Assembly (NCBI RefSeq): GCF_002160065.1
Contig: NZ_NFJW01000014.1
Span: 1 to 51,492 of the forward strand
Direction of reading: 5' to 3'
Length of the DNA: 51,492 nucleotides
Source: Collinsella sp. An2
GTDB lineage: Bacteria > Actinomycetota > Coriobacteriia > Coriobacteriales > Coriobacteriaceae
The notes under the pieces: model-generated
Told to the model about the DNA's origin: nothing
Databases searched by the model: none
What the model saw: only the letters and a program-made list of their open reading frames with translations
Program-made: the position numbers and the translations under genes
Part shown: positions 17,150-26,321 of the stretch, piece by piece
Position numbering within the stretch: the first letter of the stretch is position 1
Layout: each line of letters begins with the position of its first letter

Positions 17150-19918
17150 CTAGGCGGCCGATCCGGTCTCCTTCGGGTTGACCTCATGCGTCGCGAAGCC
17201 GGCAGCAAGCGCCTGAGCGAACTTCTGGACCGCGTTCTGCGCTGCCTGGGGCTGCGGGTCGTCTGCGTGGTCTTCGGGGTGCACCGGCAGGTCGTCCTTC
17301 ACAGCGTTATAGATGAGGTTGATGTACTCCCGCGCACCCTGATTGTTGAGGTGCGTGCCATCACCGTCGAACAGGTCGTTACGCCCCGCACTATAGCCGT
17401 ACCAGTCGATGACGCTCGCGTTCGAATAGCGGTCCGCCGCGCGGCCAAGCGCCTCGTTGGTGGCGCCCACCCACGGCTGCGGGCTACGTGTATTGACGAA
17501 GACCGCTTTGCGCTTATCGCCGACAAGCCCCATGAGCTCGTCGATCTGATCGTCGGTAACCAGGCCGTTGGTACCCAGCGCGAACACGGCCACCTTGCCG
17601 GCGAGGTTCTGGTCCACATAGCTGCGATAGGCTTCGATGCCGGCCGAGAACTGTCGACTCTTCGCAGCGTCGATATGACCATGAGGGAAGGTGCTGTTGA
17701 AGGTGTCCACGGCACGCAGCGACACCGAGTCGCCAACCATCACGATGTCATACGAACCCGCGGGGAAATCGCCGTCATCGGTATCCGACGTGTCGTCGGT
17801 CGCAGGCGTGGCCTGCTGCCCACCATCCGACTGCGCCGCCTCGTTGCCAGCGTTTCCCGCATCGCCTGCGCCGTCGGTGGCAGTCCCTGCGGTGCCGCCG
17901 TCGGTCAGCAGGGCCGCACCCTCCTCACTCAGCGCCGAGGTGTTCGGCACGAAGACAAGGCCGCCTACAGCGATCGCTGCCACAATCGCGGCCGCGATCA
18001 CGGGCACGGGACGGGTCCGGATGAGTGCCGGGACGCTTACCTGACCAGCGCGCACGCGCGAAACGAGTTTGCCGAAGGCTCCCTTGCGGAAGGGGGTCTC
18101 GATGAAGCGATACGAGAACTCGGCGGCGGCAAGCACCACAAGCACCTGCACGATCATGAGCCACCACGGCGTATCGGTAACGTCTGCAACCGGATTCATG
18201 AGCAGCAGCAGCGGGTAATGCCACAGATAGATGCTGTACGAGCGCTTGCCCACCCAGACGAGCGGCGAGAACGAGAACACGCGAGCCACGATGCCGTCGG
18301 GCTGCACGGCCGCCATGATGAGCATGACCGTGAAGATCGAGCACAGAAGCGTGCCTCCCTGGTACTGGAAGGCGGTATAGCCGTTGGTGAAAACCACCAT
18401 GAGCGCAAGGCCGATGAAGCCCACGAGTCCGATGATGTCGACCACATGGCGGGAAAGCGGCGACCGCTTAGCAGAGACACTCTCTTGGATGGAAGCGCCC
18501 GCAACCGTGGGCGACCCGTTCCCCTCGGCACCGTCCAGGCCCGCGGCCTCCCCTGCCACGCCCGCCGCGTCGTCGCGGCGCAAGAACGGCAGAATCCGAT
18601 CGAGCCCCACCACATGCGCAAGCTCGCGGGGATGCATAGACCCCTCGGGGATGAACGCCAGCCAGGCGCCCAGCAGCAGCGAGAACACGCGGGTGTCCGT
18701 GCCGTAGTACAGACGGCTGGGATCGACCGCAGGATTGTAGAGCAGTGCCATAGCCAGCGCTGACACCGCTGCCAGCACAAGCACGACACGTCGCAGCGGG
18801 CGACGCTTGATGCCCAGATGCAGCAGCAGGAACAGCACCGGCGGCCACACCAGGTAGAACTGCTCCTCAATGGCGAGCGACCAGAAATGCGTAAGCGGAG
18901 AGGGGTCGCCGAGTGCATCGAAATACGACACGTTCTGAATAATCTGCCACCAATTGTTGAAGAACAGAAGCGACGGCAGGATGTCGGGACGCATCTTGGT
19001 GAGCATGACGTGATTGAACAGCGTACAGAGCGCACAGGTCACCACAACCACCGTCACGATGGCGGGCACAAGGCGCCGGACGCGGCGCATCCAGAAGCTC
19101 TTTAGGTCGATGCGGCCCGTCTGTTGGAACTCGCCTAGCAGCAAGCGGGTGATGAGGTAGCCCGATAGCACGAAGAAGACGGTGACGCCCAGAAGGCCAC
19201 CCTGCGCCCAGGTGAGGTTGAGGTGATAGAGCACGACCGCGAGCACGGCAAAGGTGCGGATGCCGTCGAGGGCGGGAATATAGCGCGAGCGAGGCCGCTT
19301 GGGGGCAGCCGCCTCTGCTACCGCAGAGCTGCCGCCAGGGCCTGCAGGACCAGCCGGGCCGGCCGGCCTCTGCGCAGCGGACGTTGCTCCGGCGCGCGTG
19401 CCCGCAGGAGCGGAGGACGCACGACGAGCCGCAGCCTGGGGCTGCGCCGCCCGAACCCGCTGAGGCTGAGCGGCATGCTCGGGGCGGGCCTGACGGCCAC
19501 CGGCAGCGCGGCCTGCCGCTGTGCGGGCGGTAAGCGGAACGACCCCGACGGCGTCGTTTCCGACGGCCGGCGTCGCAGCACGCTGCACGGGATGGGAAGC
19601 CGTCTGTGCGGGCGTTGGGGCCTGCTGCGCCTGACGGGCAGCCGTCTGTGCATGCGAGGCCTGCGCAGAAGAAACCTGCTCGGAGGACGTCCGCGCAGGC
19701 GACGCCGGCCGAGCGGCCGGCACATGCCGAGGCTGCGGTGAGGTCGCGGCATGCGCCGCCCAATGCGGCATCGTGCCACGCTCACCCGGCGCGGCAGAAG
19801 GCACAGAGGCGCCGCTCGCCGCTCCCGCAGGACGCGGCGCGGTCGTACCTCCCTCGCTTGCAGGCCGCGCGGCGCGGACTCGACGATCATGTTCATTCAT
19901 ATCGAAAGGAGTGCTCAT
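17150..19918 (-). CDS. large OafA-type acyltransferase with C-terminal SGNH domain
   Basis: A 922-residue membrane protein that probably O-acetylates a cell-wall polymer. Residues 1 to about 205 are cytoplasmic low-complexity Ala/Pro/Gln/Arg. From about 210 comes the acyltransferase-3 membrane domain: RYIPALDGIRTFAVLAVVLYHLN with the catalytic His, VTVFFVLSGYLITRLL, HFWSLAIEEQFYLVWP. It has about ten helices and ends near residue 620. After a further helix and a Gly/Asp/Ala linker follows an extracellular SGNH hydrolase domain with DIVMVGDSVSLRA, FALGTNG and the catalytic pair in GDGTHLNNQG. The SGNH part transfers the acetyl group outside the cell. The ATG at 19918 has TTGGGATG upstream; a start ten codons later is possible. 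The very long disordered N-terminus is unusual. Confidence 0.9.
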   Translation of the reverse strand: MSTPFDMNEHDRRVRAARPASEGGTTAPRPAGAASGASVPSAAPGERGTMPHWAAHAATSPQPRHVPAARPASPARTSSEQVSSAQASHAQTAARQAQQAPTPAQTASHPVQRAATPAVGNDAVGVVPLTARTAAGRAAGGRQARPEHAAQPQRVRAAQPQAAARRASSAPAGTRAGATSAAQRPAGPAGPAGPGGSSAVAEAAAPKRPRSRYIPALDGIRTFAVLAVVLYHLNLTWAQGGLLGVTVFFVLSGYLITRLLLGEFQQTGRIDLKSFWMRRVRRLVPAIVTVVVVTCALCTLFNHVMLTKMRPDILPSLLFFNNWWQIIQNVSYFDALGDPSPLTHFWSLAIEEQFYLVWPPVLFLLLHLGIKRRPLRRVVLVLAAVSALAMALLYNPAVDPSRLYYGTDTRVFSLLLGAWLAFIPEGSMHPRELAHVVGLDRILPFLRRDDAAGVAGEAAGLDGAEGNGSPTVAGASIQESVSAKRSPLSRHVVDIIGLVGFIGLALMVVFTNGYTAFQYQGGTLLCSIFTVMLIMAAVQPDGIVARVFSFSPLVWVGKRSYSIYLWHYPLLLLMNPVADVTDTPWWLMIVQVLVVLAAAEFSYRFIETPFRKGAFGKLVSRVRAGQVSVPALIRTRPVPVIAAAIVAAIAVGGLVFVPNTSALSEEGAALLTDGGTAGTATDGAGDAGNAGNEAAQSDGGQQATPATDDTSDTDDGDFPAGSYDIVMVGDSVSLRAVDTFNSTFPHGHIDAAKSRQFSAGIEAYRSYVDQNLAGKVAVFALGTNGLVTDDQIDELMGLVGDKRKAVFVNTRSPQPWVGATNEALGRAADRYSNASVIDWYGYSAGRNDLFDGDGTHLNNQGAREYINLIYNAVKDDLPVHPEDHADDPQPQAAQNAVQKFAQALAAGFATHEVNPKETGSAA

Positions 19919-20165
19919 GCTGCATCCCAAGTGCTACGATTCATTACTGCCATACATGCGCTTATTGTACCTATTGACGAACGGGTTGCGAAGAAGCCCT
20001 GCAGGCGCTCGCGGCGTTAACCGAGCCGTGCACATGTCACCAGCGCATTCGTCGCGGCACGCGCTGGCAAATCCTCAACTCCTCCCTGATGCCAGAACAA
20101 GTCCTCCATACCTGTCGAAACTGTATCGAGAAACGAGCGACCGCCTCGGCACAGGAGGGGCTACC

Positions 20166-21179
20166 ATGAAGGCACGGAGCGGCCGAAGGGAGGCCATCAT
20201 GGACGAAGCGGATAAAGAGCTCCTGCGAGACGGGCGAACCGTCGTAGTGTTCGGCAGCATGAATATGGATCTCTCGGTGGCCTGCGACCGCATGCCCCTG
20301 GCGGGCGAGACCATCCATGGGTCGGACTTTGTCACGGGCGCGGGCGGTAAAGGCGCCAACCAAGCCGTCGCCGCTGCGCGCATGGGCGCAAAGGTCCACA
20401 TGATCGCAGCCGTGGGAGCCGATACCTTCGGCGACCAGCTCGTCGCCGGACTGGAACATGACGGCATCGGCACGGGCCAGGTCCGCAGGCTTGCCGACGT
20501 GCCCACGGGTGTTGCCGTCATCGTGCGTACGGGCGGCGACAACCGTATCGTGCTTGCCGCCGGCGCCAACACGGCGCTTGACGGCCGCGAGGTGATAGGC
20601 TCTATCGATGCACTCTTCGACCAAGGCGACGCCCGCATAGGGAGCATCTTCTTGGCGCAGGGAGAATGCGACCTAAAGGCGACCGCGCAGGCGATCGAGC
20701 ATGCCCATCGGCGCGGTATGTTTACCATCTTCAATCCCGCCCCTGCCTGCAACCTGCCGCCTCAGACATGGCGCGAGGTCGACCTTGTATGTCTCAACGA
20801 AACCGAATGCGAGTCCGTGGTGGGCATTGTGCCAACAGATGAAGACGACTGTCGGCGCGCGCTCGAGGCGCTGTGCCGCCTTACGGAAGGGGCGGCGCTT
20901 GTCACCCTGGGCGCTGGCGGGTCCGCTCTGCTGTTCGAGGACGAATACGTGCACCTGCCCGCCCGCACCGTCGACGTCGTGGACACCACCGCCGCGGGCG
21001 ACACGTATCTGGGCGCACTCGCCGCCATGCGCTCGCAGGGATTTCCGCTGCTGGACTCCGCCGGGGAGGCCACCTGCGCCTCGGCCCTTGCCGTCTCGCG
21101 CCTGGGAGCGCAGGCGTCGATTCCCACCGCAGAAGAGGTCATGGCCTGGCTCATCGAGCAATGGGAGAACGACCGGTAG
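20166..21179 (+). CDS. rbsK: ribokinase (PfkB family)
   Basis: A 337-residue sugar kinase that phosphorylates ribose to ribose-5-phosphate. The N-terminal signature is VVVFGSMNMDLSVACDRMP and GAGGKGANQAVAAARMGA. The catalytic region is DTTAAGDTYLGALAAM, as in E. coli ribokinase, with the base Asp. The substrate-side motif FNPAPACNLP and the ATP-side LVTLGAGGSAL are present. The start at 20166 has AGGAGG 8 bases upstream; a second possible start at 20199 also has a good site, giving 326 residues. The gene stands alone, without ribose transporter genes nearby, so the sugar identity rests on family resemblance. Confidence 0.9.
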   Translation: MKARSGRREAIMDEADKELLRDGRTVVVFGSMNMDLSVACDRMPLAGETIHGSDFVTGAGGKGANQAVAAARMGAKVHMIAAVGADTFGDQLVAGLEHDGIGTGQVRRLADVPTGVAVIVRTGGDNRIVLAAGANTALDGREVIGSIDALFDQGDARIGSIFLAQGECDLKATAQAIEHAHRRGMFTIFNPAPACNLPPQTWREVDLVCLNETECESVVGIVPTDEDDCRRALEALCRLTEGAALVTLGAGGSALLFEDEYVHLPARTVDVVDTTAAGDTYLGALAAMRSQGFPLLDSAGEATCASALAVSRLGAQASIPTAEEVMAWLIEQWENDR

Positions 21180-21198
21180 AAGCCCGCCTCTCGGGCTT
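21180..21198 (+). terminator. short hairpin after rbsK
   Basis: AAGCCCG (21180-21186) and CGGGCTT (21192-21198) form a 7-bp stem directly after the rbsK stop. No T run follows, so termination is uncertain. The spacer to 21390 carries short GC-rich repeats around CCTGGTCCCGG. Confidence 0.45.
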
Positions 21199-21392
21199 GA
21201 GGCCCGCTCTGGGCCGACCCGGAGCGCCAGCACCCTCGCGGCCGGGCGGCATCGCCTGGTCCCGGGGCGGCGCCTCCTGGTCCCGGTCGGCACCGCCCGC
21301 CACGCCCCCTCCAGCACGACCTTCATCCCCCACGGCCAACACCCACGCGGCCCTGCCGGCACAGCGCCGGCTTCGCAGCCTCCCACACAAAA

Positions 21393-21431
21393 GGGGCGGC
21401 GCGCCGTGGGTGTCCCCCGGCGCGCCGCCCC
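21393..21431 (-). terminator. strong terminator of the lipoprotein gene
   Basis: GGGGCGGCGCGCCG (21393-21406) pairs perfectly with CGGCGCGCCGCCCC (21418-21431). On the minus strand the stem is followed by TTTTGTG. This 14-bp GC stem ends the minus-strand unit containing the lipoprotein. Confidence 0.88.
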
Positions 21432-21468
21432 ATGCCGCATGCGCGGCCGCATGTTATCTGAAGGTGCG

Positions 21469-22023
21469 CTACGAGAACAGCGCGTTCATGAGCTCGGTCT
21501 CGGCTGCATCGTCCTCAGACCACACGCCCTCGTCGTCGCACGAATAGGGCAGGTTGCAGGTAACGGTGCGCGGCTGCGCCTCCTGAACCACCTGCATGAG
21601 CACCTCACCCGCCATCGTATAGAGGCCCTGCTCATCCTCCTGAGCCGACAGGTCGAGCGACCCCAGCTGGTCTGCGAACTGAGTCTGGAAGTTGTTCATG
21701 ATGTCCTGCAGGGACTTGATGGTGATGTCCACCGTCGCCGTAGCGGTCTTGTCGTCGACCGAGATGTCGCCGATCGAATAGTCAAAGCCGTCGAGATAGG
21801 CCTTCGCAAACTCCTTGGCATCGATGCCCAGCGTCTGGAAATCCTCGCCCGAGGCCTCGACGATCTCATCGAGGAAGTCGTCTCCCCCTTCTTTGATCTC
21901 GTCGAGCTGCTCGGTCAGGTCCTGGCGAATCAGGTCCTCCACCGACGGGCCGCCGCAGCCGGGCAGCACCGCCAGGCAAAGCGCCGCAAGCATCATGATC
22001 GGAACCAGCAGGATCTTCTTCAT
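21469..22023 (-). CDS. secreted lipoprotein of unknown function
   Basis: A 184-residue exported lipoprotein. MKKILLVPIMMLAALCLAVLPGC is a signal peptide with a lipobox (LPGC, Cys23). The mature part is acidic and helical at first (EDLIRQDLTEQLDEIKEGGD), then has a beta-rich region with repeated DDKTATATVDITI. This resembles small NTF2-like DUF lipoproteins of Firmicutes and Coriobacteria. I do not assign a named family. The ATG at 22023 has GGGGGAGGACCC before it. It lies 58 bases after pyrE on the same strand and ends at a strong terminator. A Cys pair (CNLPYSC) near residue 155 could form a disulfide. Confidence 0.8.
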   Translation of the reverse strand: MKKILLVPIMMLAALCLAVLPGCGGPSVEDLIRQDLTEQLDEIKEGGDDFLDEIVEASGEDFQTLGIDAKEFAKAYLDGFDYSIGDISVDDKTATATVDITIKSLQDIMNNFQTQFADQLGSLDLSAQEDEQGLYTMAGEVLMQVVQEAQPRTVTCNLPYSCDDEGVWSEDDAAETELMNALFS

Positions 22024-22080
22024 GGGTCCTCCCCCATACCACGGGCTACACAGCACACGCCGCAACAGCCCCGCTGATAG

Positions 22081-22764
22081 TTACTGCTTCACGCCATACT
22101 GCTCGTAGTAGGCATCGAGCGCCGCCTTCACCGCGTCGTCGATCACCACGCGGCCGTCGACCTCGCGCCCATACAGGTGCTCGACGACCTCGGCCATGCT
22201 CACGATGGACGCGACCGGGAACCCGTAGCGCTCGGTGATCTCCTGCTGGGCGGTCACGACGCCGCCCTTGCCGACCTCCATGCGGTTAAGCGACACGATA
22301 AGACCCTTGACCTCGACGTTTGCCGCACCGGTCACGATGGGATAGGTCTCGTCGATGGACTTGCCCGAGGTGGTTACGTCCTCGACCATGACCACGCGGT
22401 CGCCGTCCTGAAGCTCGTAGCCCAAAAGGTTGCCCGCATCGGCGCCGTGGTCCTTGACCTCCTTGCGGTTGGAGCAGTAGCGAACCTCCTTGCCGTACAG
22501 GTCATGCATGGCAATGGCCGTGACCACCGACAGCGGGATGCCCTTATACGCCGGGCCAAACAGCACGTCGAAGTCCAGCCCGAAGTTATCGTGAATGGCG
22601 CGGGCATAGTATTCGCCAAGCTTCTTGAGCTGATAGCCCGTCACATACGCGCCGGCGTTCATGAAAAACGGCGACTTGCGCCCGCTTTTGAGCGTGAACT
22701 CACCAAACTTGAGCACGTCGCTTTGGACCATGAACTCGATGAACTCCTGCTTGTAAGCCTCCAT
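22081..22764 (-). CDS. pyrE: orotate phosphoribosyltransferase
   Basis: A 227-residue enzyme joining orotate and PRPP to give OMP in pyrimidine synthesis. The type-I PRPP loop is VVMVEDVTTSGKSIDE. The orotate-binding region LKSGRKSPFFMNAGAY and the flexible loop NRKEVKDHGADAGN are intact. The ATG at 22764 follows GATAGGAG; an upstream in-frame extension is unlike the family. It is isolated from other pyr genes in this window. No PyrR-type attenuator is obvious in the 100-base leader. Confidence 0.95.
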   Translation of the reverse strand: MEAYKQEFIEFMVQSDVLKFGEFTLKSGRKSPFFMNAGAYVTGYQLKKLGEYYARAIHDNFGLDFDVLFGPAYKGIPLSVVTAIAMHDLYGKEVRYCSNRKEVKDHGADAGNLLGYELQDGDRVVMVEDVTTSGKSIDETYPIVTGAANVEVKGLIVSLNRMEVGKGGVVTAQQEITERYGFPVASIVSMAEVVEHLYGREVDGRVVIDDAVKAALDAYYEQYGVKQ

Positions 22765-22872
22765 GAGAACTCCTATCTCGGCTTGACGATGCATATCCTG
22801 TCGACAAGCATAGCAGAGCACCCCCGGGGGCGACGCGCACGCATCGGTAGCCGCCGGCACGCGACGGCGCCA

Positions 22873-24114
22873 CTAGAATCCCAAGAACTGAAGCACGAAC
22901 ATGCACACAGTGAGCACCGTGATGAGCACCACGGTCACCCAGGTAAGCAGGTTCCACACGCGCCCGTTGCGGTACTCCCCCATGATGCGTCGGTCGCTTG
23001 CGATGAGCACCAAAAACACCAGAAGCGCTGGCAGCAGCACGCCGTTGATGACCTGCGAGACCATCATGATGCCAAACAGGTCGACCCCGGGCAGGATGAC
23101 GAGCAGCGCAGAGACCACGATCACCGCCGTGATGATGCCGCGATAGGCCGGCGCCTCCTCCCAGGTGCGGTCGGCGCCGCGCTCCCAGCCGAAGGCCTCG
23201 CAGATGGCCGAAGACGTCACGCCCGGAAGCACGCACGCGGCCAAAAAGCTCGCCGCCACCAGTCCGGCCGCGAAGAGCACCGTCGACCACTCGCCCACGA
23301 TGGGTTCGAGCGCGCGGGCCGCATCCGCCGCGTCCGAGATCTGGATGCCTGCGGGAAAGAGCACGGCCCCGGTGGTGACGATAATGAACCACGCCACGAT
23401 GCACGAGATCACCGAGCCCGAGATGGCATCCACGCGCTGCAGCGGCAGATCGTCGGCGTCGGCGTTCTTGTCCACCACGTTGTTCTGCGCGAGAAAGATC
23501 ATCCACGGCGCAATGGTGGTGCCGATGGTCGCCACCAGCAGCGAAATATAGCTGGGATCGCTCTCAACCTGGGGGGTCACGGTGGCGCGTAGCACCTGGC
23601 CCCAATCGGGCCCCACCATGAAGGCGGCGACCACGTAGGTCAAAAACACGCAGCTCACCAGCAGCAGAATCTTCTCGATACGCTGGAAGCTGCCCGACAT
23701 GGTGAGCAGCCACACCACAAGCGCCATGAGCGGAACCGAAATCGCAGGCGACACGCCAAAGAGCGACAGGCCGCTCGCGATGCCCGCGAACTCCGAGATG
23801 GTGACCGCGGTGTTGGCGATCAGCAGCGCCGCCATGGCGAGCGCACTCCGGCGCACGCCGAAGCGCTCGCGGATGAGCGATGCGAAGCCCTTGCCCGTCA
23901 CGCAGCCGCAGCGCGTGGCCGTCTCCTGCACCACGATGAGCAGCAGCGCCATCACGGGCAGAATCCACAGCATGCCGAAGCCGTATTTCGCGCCGTCACT
24001 CGAGTAGGTCGCGATGCCGCCGGCGTCGTTGCCGGCAAGCGCGGCCAGAAGACCGGGGCCCATCGCCCCTAGGATCGCGGCAAGCGTCAGCTTATCTCTG
24101 GTTCCCCGTACCAC
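22873..24114 (-). CDS. NRAMP-related magnesium transporter (NRMT type)
   Basis: A 413-residue, about 11-helix SLC11/NRAMP-family protein. The classical transition-metal motifs are replaced: DPGN of helix 1 reads DAGG (AALAGNDAGGIATYSS) and MPH of helix 6 reads APW (GTTIAPWMIFLAQNN). Loss of the metal-binding Asn and Met is the mark of the NRMT clade, for which Mg2+ transport has been shown for an Eggerthella lenta protein, also from Coriobacteriia. Uptake of Mg2+ or Mn2+ at the cell membrane is therefore inferred. The start is GTG at 24114 with GGGAGGA upstream. It follows the MgtE-like gene by 26 bases, so both are one operon. Confidence 0.87.
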   Translation of the reverse strand: MVRGTRDKLTLAAILGAMGPGLLAALAGNDAGGIATYSSDGAKYGFGMLWILPVMALLLIVVQETATRCGCVTGKGFASLIRERFGVRRSALAMAALLIANTAVTISEFAGIASGLSLFGVSPAISVPLMALVVWLLTMSGSFQRIEKILLLVSCVFLTYVVAAFMVGPDWGQVLRATVTPQVESDPSYISLLVATIGTTIAPWMIFLAQNNVVDKNADADDLPLQRVDAISGSVISCIVAWFIIVTTGAVLFPAGIQISDAADAARALEPIVGEWSTVLFAAGLVAASFLAACVLPGVTSSAICEAFGWERGADRTWEEAPAYRGIITAVIVVSALLVILPGVDLFGIMMVSQVINGVLLPALLVFLVLIASDRRIMGEYRNGRVWNLLTWVTVVLITVLTVCMFVLQFLGF

Positions 24115-24140
24115 GAGACCGTCCTCCCTACGATGCCGGG

Positions 24141-25985
24141 CTATCCCGCGATAAGCGAGACGACGGCGACGGAGGCGGCCGAGTACAGCGCGGCGGCTAT
24201 GAACACGGCGAGAACGCTCAGCGCGGTGCCCGAGGTGTTGAGGTCGTGGTCATCGCGCCAGAACAGCACCTTGAGATAGCCCACCGAGCTGAAGCAGCTC
24301 AGCAGCGAGACGAGCGCCGCGACGCCAAAGCTCCAGGTGAGAAGCTGTGCCGGTACCGACGATGCGTCCGAGAAGGCTGCACCCACCACGAGCTGGCCGC
24401 ACAGGTACACCACCAGCGCAAGCGCCACGCCCACGCCGGTGGTCTGCAGCCAGAACGCCAGGTACGGACGACCCTCGTCGTCGCGGTCGTTCTCCAGATA
24501 CCAGTTGCGCACAAACGCGGTGGAGCGGCTCGCTGCAAGCAGCGCCACGGGCATGGCGCACATGGGATAGATGAACGCGTTCTCGAAGCTTGTAAGCCCG
24601 GCGGTCACAGAAGCGAGAATGCCCGAGGCGATCGCCCATACCAAAATCCAGTAATGGCGCTTGGAGAACCAGGTGAGCGCATGCAGCGACTCGCCACCGA
24701 CGCTTCCCTCGCCCGAGCCCATGCCGGCGATCTGCAGGTCTTCCTGATGCTCCTCCGACATGACCTCCATGGCGTCGTCCACCGTGACGATGCCCAGAAT
24801 GTGGCGGTTCTCGTCGCAGACCGGGATGGCGGCCAGGTTGTACTTGGACATCTCCTCGGCCACGTCCTCCTGGTCCACATCGGGCGCCACCCAAACGACG
24901 TCGCGATAGGCAAGGCTGTCCAGGCGCGCATCGTGGTCGGCCACGATGAGCGCGCGCAGCGAGAGCACGCCGGTGAGCGCACCGGCCGGGTCGGTGGTAT
25001 AGACGTAGTAGACGCTCTCGAAGTCCTCGTCCAGCTTGCGCAGGCCCTCGATGGCGTCGTCCACCGTCGAGGTCGCCGGCAGCGCGACGAACTCCGAGGT
25101 CATGATGCGGCCTGCGGTGTCCTCTTCGTAGCCGAGCAGGTTACGAATCGCGCGCTCCTCCTTGACGCCCATGAGGCGCAGAAGCTTCTCGGCCTTCTCG
25201 TAATCGAGCTCCTCGATGAGGGCCGCAGCGTCGTCGGGGTCCATGAGGGCGAGCATGGACGAGGCGTCGCGGTCGCTCATGCCCTCGAGCATCTCGGCGA
25301 CAAGCTCCTCGTCGTCGAACTCGCTGATGGCCTCGGCGGCCTGCGCCGTGTCAAGCTGGGCAAAGACCTCGCCGCGCAGCCGCGGGTCCAGCTGCTCGAT
25401 GATGTCGGCGATATCCGCAGGGTGCAGCTCGTCGAGCGTCTTGTGCGAGACGGAGAGCTTGATCTGCTGGGTGCTGCGCTCAAGCAGGTCCATGTACGAC
25501 CAGGCGATGATGTGCTCGGGAAGCGGCTTGCCCATAAGCTTGGCCGCCCGCTCTACGAAGCGTTCCAAGGCCGGATGCAGTGCGCGCAGCAGGCCGCGAA
25601 TGCCCACCTCGGCGCCGAGCAGGCGAAGCTGGTTTTCGCCCGAGGCCGACAGCTTGAGGTCGTTGACGCGCACGACCTTGAGCCCCTGCGTGTCGACGAT
25701 CTGCTTGTTCAGGATATCGCGTGCCAACAGCACCTCATCGGGCTGCAGATAGGAAAAGCGCACGTCGGCCTGGGAGGCCTTGAGATAGACGCCCGTGTTG
25801 TCGAAATGGTCGACATACTTGCGCCACGAGATCATAAAGGGTGTCTTCGCAGGGCCCTGGAAGGCAAGCGACGTCACATGGGGAAAGACCTCGCCGGTGG
25901 CGATGCCCAGGTCGTTCACGACGCCGAGCTCTTCCCCGTCCACATCGATGACGGGCAGCTTGAGCATCTCGGATAGGTAGTTCAT
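24141..25985 (-). CDS. MgtE-like protein with PRC-barrel, MgtE_N and CBS domains and degenerate membrane domain
   Basis: A 614-residue protein. Residues 1 to about 130 hold two PRC-barrel-like units (IDVDGEELGVVNDL, IVDTQGLKVVRVNDL). About 180-300 is the MgtE_N superhelix (LDELHPADIADIIEQLDP, then repeats such as MLALMDPDDAAALIEELD). About 305-430 is a CBS pair (GRIMTSEFVALP; YNLAAIPVCDENRHILGIV). The rest is a five-helix membrane domain distantly like the MgtE pore. In true MgtE the pore has a GGNxGxQ-type signature and a Mg-selecting Asp in the last helix; here the corresponding stretches read ALLAASRSTAFV and VLAVFIAAALYS, without that Asp. I infer a magnesium sensor or partner of the co-transcribed NRMT rather than a channel. 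AAGGAG precedes the ATG. Confidence 0.85.
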   Translation of the reverse strand: MNYLSEMLKLPVIDVDGEELGVVNDLGIATGEVFPHVTSLAFQGPAKTPFMISWRKYVDHFDNTGVYLKASQADVRFSYLQPDEVLLARDILNKQIVDTQGLKVVRVNDLKLSASGENQLRLLGAEVGIRGLLRALHPALERFVERAAKLMGKPLPEHIIAWSYMDLLERSTQQIKLSVSHKTLDELHPADIADIIEQLDPRLRGEVFAQLDTAQAAEAISEFDDEELVAEMLEGMSDRDASSMLALMDPDDAAALIEELDYEKAEKLLRLMGVKEERAIRNLLGYEEDTAGRIMTSEFVALPATSTVDDAIEGLRKLDEDFESVYYVYTTDPAGALTGVLSLRALIVADHDARLDSLAYRDVVWVAPDVDQEDVAEEMSKYNLAAIPVCDENRHILGIVTVDDAMEVMSEEHQEDLQIAGMGSGEGSVGGESLHALTWFSKRHYWILVWAIASGILASVTAGLTSFENAFIYPMCAMPVALLAASRSTAFVRNWYLENDRDDEGRPYLAFWLQTTGVGVALALVVYLCGQLVVGAAFSDASSVPAQLLTWSFGVAALVSLLSCFSSVGYLKVLFWRDDHDLNTSGTALSVLAVFIAAALYSAASVAVVSLIAG

Positions 25986-26181
25986 GGTGCTCCTTCAGCA
26001 GCCGGCCGCAGGCCGTGCGACCAGGCAAAACGGCTTGTATGGAACGCGCACGCAAACGGCGGGTATCCGCATTTGGCGCAACGGACAACCCCGTACGCGC
26101 GCTCCAGGAGCACCCGCAGGGGTCAACGACTGTGAGGTCGAGGTTTTGATTTCACCTTGCATCCTTTGGTTGGTTGACCCT

Positions 26182-26211
26182 AAAAAAGGCGGCTGCCTCG
26201 TGGCAACCGCC
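26182..26211 (-). terminator. terminator of the NodB-like gene
   Basis: GGCGGCTGCC (26188-26197) pairs with GGCAACCGCC (26202-26211), TCGT loop, one mismatch. On the minus strand TTTTTT follows (26182-26187). It separates the NodB-like gene from the magnesium operon. The rest of the gap 25986-26321 holds the operon promoter region; I see no M-box-like leader in it. Confidence 0.85.
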
Positions 26212-26321
26212 CATACTATAGCAGGTGTAGGGAGTTTCTATCGGACCAATTTAACTCGTCGAATACGCTTCAAAGGTGTGCGTGAGCGCATCCGCCGTGT
26301 CGTAGGGCGCCCCGATGGCCG

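Noticed and set aside
17045-18763. A 572-codon plus-strand frame
   Set aside because: Antisense to the acyltransferase-SGNH gene; no ribosome binding site and no recognisable domain.
24246-25976. A 576-codon plus-strand frame
   Set aside because: Antisense to the MgtE-like gene; composition is a reversed-codon shadow.
25986-26181. Magnesium riboswitch (M-box) before the MgtE-like/NRMT operon
   Set aside because: The conserved M-box core sequences are not seen and the leader lacks a terminator hairpin for this operon.
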